Below, in pieces: positions 4,023 to 6,239 of a DNA stretch of 6,239 bases. The notes beneath the pieces were generated by a model. The model worked only from the letters and a program-made list of their open reading frames with translations, searched no databases and was not told where the DNA came from. The position numbers and the translations under genes were made by a program. Each line of letters starts with the position of its first letter. The first letter of the stretch is position 1. The DNA comes from Alphaproteobacteria bacterium (GTDB lineage Bacteria > Pseudomonadota > Alphaproteobacteria > Rhizobiales > Aestuariivirgaceae). The stretch covers positions 1-6,239 of the forward strand of contig JAJRRZ010000159.1 in the NCBI GenBank assembly GCA_024279045.1. Reading direction: 5' to 3'.

Positions 4023-6239
4023 ATGACGGACAATCCCGATACCAACACTCCGAACACCACCAATGACAATGATGCGCCCGGGATGACGAACGAGCGGTTG
4101 CCCGTTCTGCCGCTGCGCGACATCGTGGTGTTCCCGCACATGATCGCGCCGCTGTTCGTGGGGCGCGAGCGTTCCATCCGGGCGCTTGAGGAGGCGATGG
4201 CGCGGGGTCGGCGCATCCTGCTGGTGGCGCAGAAAGATCCACAGGACGACAACCCGTCGCCGGAAGGCATCTACGAGGTCGGCTCCATCGCCACGGTGAT
4301 GCAGTTGCTGAAGCTGCCCGACGGCACGGTGAAGGTGCTGGTGGAGGGCGGCGCGCGGGCGCGCATTGCCGAATACGTGCGCACCGACGACTACTTCGAG
4401 GCCGAAGTGGAACCCATTGCCGAGGAAGCGGGCGATGAGCGCGAGACGGAAGCGCTGGCGCGCACGGTGGTGGATCAGTTCAAGACCTACGTGAAGCTGA
4501 ACAAGAAGGTGCCGCAGGAGGCCATCGAGTCGGCAACCGGCGTGGACGATGCCGGCAAGCTGGCCGATACGGTGGCGGCGCACCTGGCGGTGAAGCTCCC
4601 CGACAAGCAGGAAATCCTGGAAATCGCCAACATCACCGAGCGGCTGCAGAAGGTCTTCACCGTCATGGAGGGTGAAATCTCCGTGATGCAGGTGGAGAAG
4701 CGCATCCGCAAGCGCGTGAAGCAGCAGATGGAGAAGACCCAGCGCGAGTATTACCTGAATGAGCAGATGAAGGCCATTCAGAAGGAGCTGGGCGGCGAAG
4801 GCGAGGACGAGCTGGCCGAGCTGGAAGAGCGCATCAGCAAGACGAAGCTCAGCAAGGAGGCCCGCGAGAAGGCGGAAGCGGAGCTGAAGAAGCTGAAGAA
4901 CATGTCGCCGATGTCGGCGGAAGCCACGGTGGTGCGCAATTATCTGGACTGGCTGCTGTCGTTGCCGTGGGGCAAGTGCACGCGCATCAAGAAGGATCTG
5001 GACTACGCGCAGAAGGTGCTCGATGCCGATCACTACGGCCTGGAGAAGGTGAAGGAGCGCATCATCGAGTATCTGGCCGTGCAGCAACGCACCAACAAGC
5101 TACGCGGGCCGATCCTGTGCCTTGTCGGCCCGCCGGGCGTGGGCAAGACATCGCTGGCGCGCTCCATCGCCCGAGCAACGGGGCGCAAGTTCGTGCGCAT
5201 GTCGCTGGGCGGGGTGCGCGACGAGGCGGAGATCCGTGGGCACAGGCGCACCTACATCGGCTCCATGCCGGGCAAGGTGATCCAGTCGATGAAGAAGGCC
5301 GATGCCTGCAATCCGCTGTTCCTGCTCGACGAGATCGACAAGATGGGCATGGACTACCGGGGCGATCCGGCGGCAGCGCTGCTGGAGGTGCTCGATCCGG
5401 AGCAGAACAGCACGTTCATGGATCACTACCTGGAGGTGGAATACGACCTGTCGAACGTGATGTTCGTTACCACGGCGAACACGCTGAACATTCCGCCGCC
5501 ATTGCTGGATCGCATGGAGCTGATCCGCATTGCCGGCTACACCGAGGACGAGAAGCTGGAGATCATCCGGCGCCATCTGCTGCCCAAGGCGCTGAAAAGC
5601 CACGGGCTGCGCAAGAACGAGTTCTCCATCTCCGACGAGGCGCTGCTCGACGTGATCCGCCGCTACACCCGCGAGGCCGGCGTGCGCAACCTGGAGCGCG
5701 AGATCAACAAGCTGGCGCGCAAGGCGGTGAAGGAGCTGTTGGTTAACAAGAAGAAGAAAGCCGTGCGCATTACCCGGCGCAACCTGGAGAAGTTCCTCGG
5801 CGTGCCGCGCTATCGCGTTGGCGAGATGGAGGAAGAAGACCAGGTGGGTGTGGTTACGGGCCTTGCGTGGACGGAGGCCGGTGGCGAGCTGCTGACCATC
5901 GAAGCGGTGGACATGTATGGCCGTGGCAAGATGACCGTAACCGGCAATCTGCGCGACGTGATGAAAGAGTCCATCGCGGCGGCTTCGTCCTACGTGAAGG
6001 CGCGCGCGCCGCAGTTCGGCATCAGGCCGACGGTGTTCGAGAAGAAGGACATTCACGTGCACGTGCCGGAGGGCGCCACGCCAAAGGATGGCCCCTCTGC
6101 GGGTATCGCCATGGTAACGGCCATCGTTTCGGTGCTCACGGGCATTGCCGTGCGGCGCGATGTGGCGATGACCGGCGAGATCACCCTGCGCGGGCGGGTG
6201 TTGCCCATCGGTGGGCTGAAGGAGAAGCTGCTGGCGGCG
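4023..6239 (+). CDS. lon: ATP-dependent protease Lon, first 739 residues, cut by the window edge
   Basis: Cytosolic homohexameric AAA+ serine protease that degrades misfolded proteins and short-lived regulators. The N-terminal substrate-binding LON domain begins at RLPVLPLRDIVVFPHM (about residues 25-40) and runs to about 220, followed by a charged helical segment (about 230-300, MQVEKRIRKRVKQQMEK and after). The AAA+ module has Walker A GPPGVGKT (369-376, Lys375), Walker B FLLDEID with Asp436 and Glu437, and sensor 2 GVRNLER. The protease domain starts near 600. The Ser-Lys dyad is present: Ser692 in PKDGPSAG (bases 6096-6098) and Lys735 in GGLKEK (6225-6227), with the 43-residue spacing of E. 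coli Ser679 and Lys722. About 60-70 residues are missing off the right edge. A tail of 20 residues rich in Asn, Asp and Thr precedes the conserved domain. The gene lies downstream of a terminator, so it is probably transcribed separately from clpPX. The frame is intact. Confidence 0.97.
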   Translation, partial: MTDNPDTNTPNTTNDNDAPGMTNERLPVLPLRDIVVFPHMIAPLFVGRERSIRALEEAMARGRRILLVAQKDPQDDNPSPEGIYEVGSIATVMQLLKLPDGTVKVLVEGGARARIAEYVRTDDYFEAEVEPIAEEAGDERETEALARTVVDQFKTYVKLNKKVPQEAIESATGVDDAGKLADTVAAHLAVKLPDKQEILEIANITERLQKVFTVMEGEISVMQVEKRIRKRVKQQMEKTQREYYLNEQMKAIQKELGGEGEDELAELEERISKTKLSKEAREKAEAELKKLKNMSPMSAEATVVRNYLDWLLSLPWGKCTRIKKDLDYAQKVLDADHYGLEKVKERIIEYLAVQQRTNKLRGPILCLVGPPGVGKTSLARSIARATGRKFVRMSLGGVRDEAEIRGHRRTYIGSMPGKVIQSMKKADACNPLFLLDEIDKMGMDYRGDPAAALLEVLDPEQNSTFMDHYLEVEYDLSNVMFVTTANTLNIPPPLLDRMELIRIAGYTEDEKLEIIRRHLLPKALKSHGLRKNEFSISDEALLDVIRRYTREAGVRNLEREINKLARKAVKELLVNKKKKAVRITRRNLEKFLGVPRYRVGEMEEEDQVGVVTGLAWTEAGGELLTIEAVDMYGRGKMTVTGNLRDVMKESIAAASSYVKARAPQFGIRPTVFEKKDIHVHVPEGATPKDGPSAGIAMVTAIVSVLTGIAVRRDVAMTGEITLRGRVLPIGGLKEKLLAA

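Noticed and set aside
3665..4066. A 133-codon plus-strand frame in the clpX-lon gap, with an internal ATG at 3821 preceded by GAGG
   Set aside because: Third-position G or C is only about half in the stretch checked, unlike the real genes here. It overlaps the lon start out of frame and resembles no known family.
3774..5087. A 437-codon open frame on the minus strand opposite lon
   Set aside because: Antisense shadow of lon with a low-complexity His and Leu-rich translation. It has no recognisable domain.
5100..6062. A 320-codon open frame on the minus strand opposite the lon ATPase and protease domains
   Set aside because: Antisense shadow of lon, for the same reasons.
1..6239. CRISPR arrays, tRNA or rRNA genes, transposase genes, toxin-antitoxin or phage genes
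   Set aside because: None was seen on reading both strands. The coding content is four core housekeeping genes.

Overview
The window holds four core genes on a GC-rich chromosome (about 60-65 percent GC by eye, not computed), almost certainly from an alphaproteobacterium. The four proteins read like alphaproteobacterial homologues from memory. ClpP has the NSPGGVVTSGLAIYD stretch and a short GALVPMVVEQ propeptide junction, and Lon and the N-terminal part of TopA are close to the versions usual in that class. Genus and species cannot be told from this sequence.

Layout: bases 1-915 on the minus strand are the first 305 codons of topA (DNA topoisomerase I). The window edge falls one codon past the catalytic tyrosine. 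A 365-bp divergent region (916-1280) separates topA from clpP. It holds the topA leader with a 15-bp tandem repeat, a candidate topA promoter, a 129-bp inverted-repeat element that looks like a small non-autonomous insertion, and a candidate clpP promoter. On the plus strand follow clpP (1281-1919), a 362-bp gap, clpX (2282-3550), a strong intrinsic terminator (3600-3639), the rest of a 472-bp gap, and lon (from 4023). lon runs off the right edge after 739 codons, with both catalytic residues still inside the window.

Function: ClpX unfolds tagged or damaged proteins and feeds them into the ClpP chamber. Lon is the second main ATP-dependent protease of the cytosol. TopA relaxes negative supercoils. 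clpP-clpX-lon is a conserved proteostasis cluster in Proteobacteria. Here the usual upstream neighbour tig (trigger factor) is not next to clpP, and divergent topA lies there instead. Candidate promoters upstream of all four genes can be read in the alphaproteobacterial heat-shock (RpoH) form CTTG-N16/18-CYTATNT. The match is good for clpX, lon and topA and weak for clpP, which would fit a heat-inducible cluster. A GTTC-N7-GTTC site between clpP and clpX matches the alphaproteobacterial LexA box.

No unknown protein system is visible. All substantial coding sequence is accounted for by known families. The points worth a second look are all intergenic: the inverted-repeat element, the promoter set, the LexA-like site, the topA leader repeats and the long lon leader.
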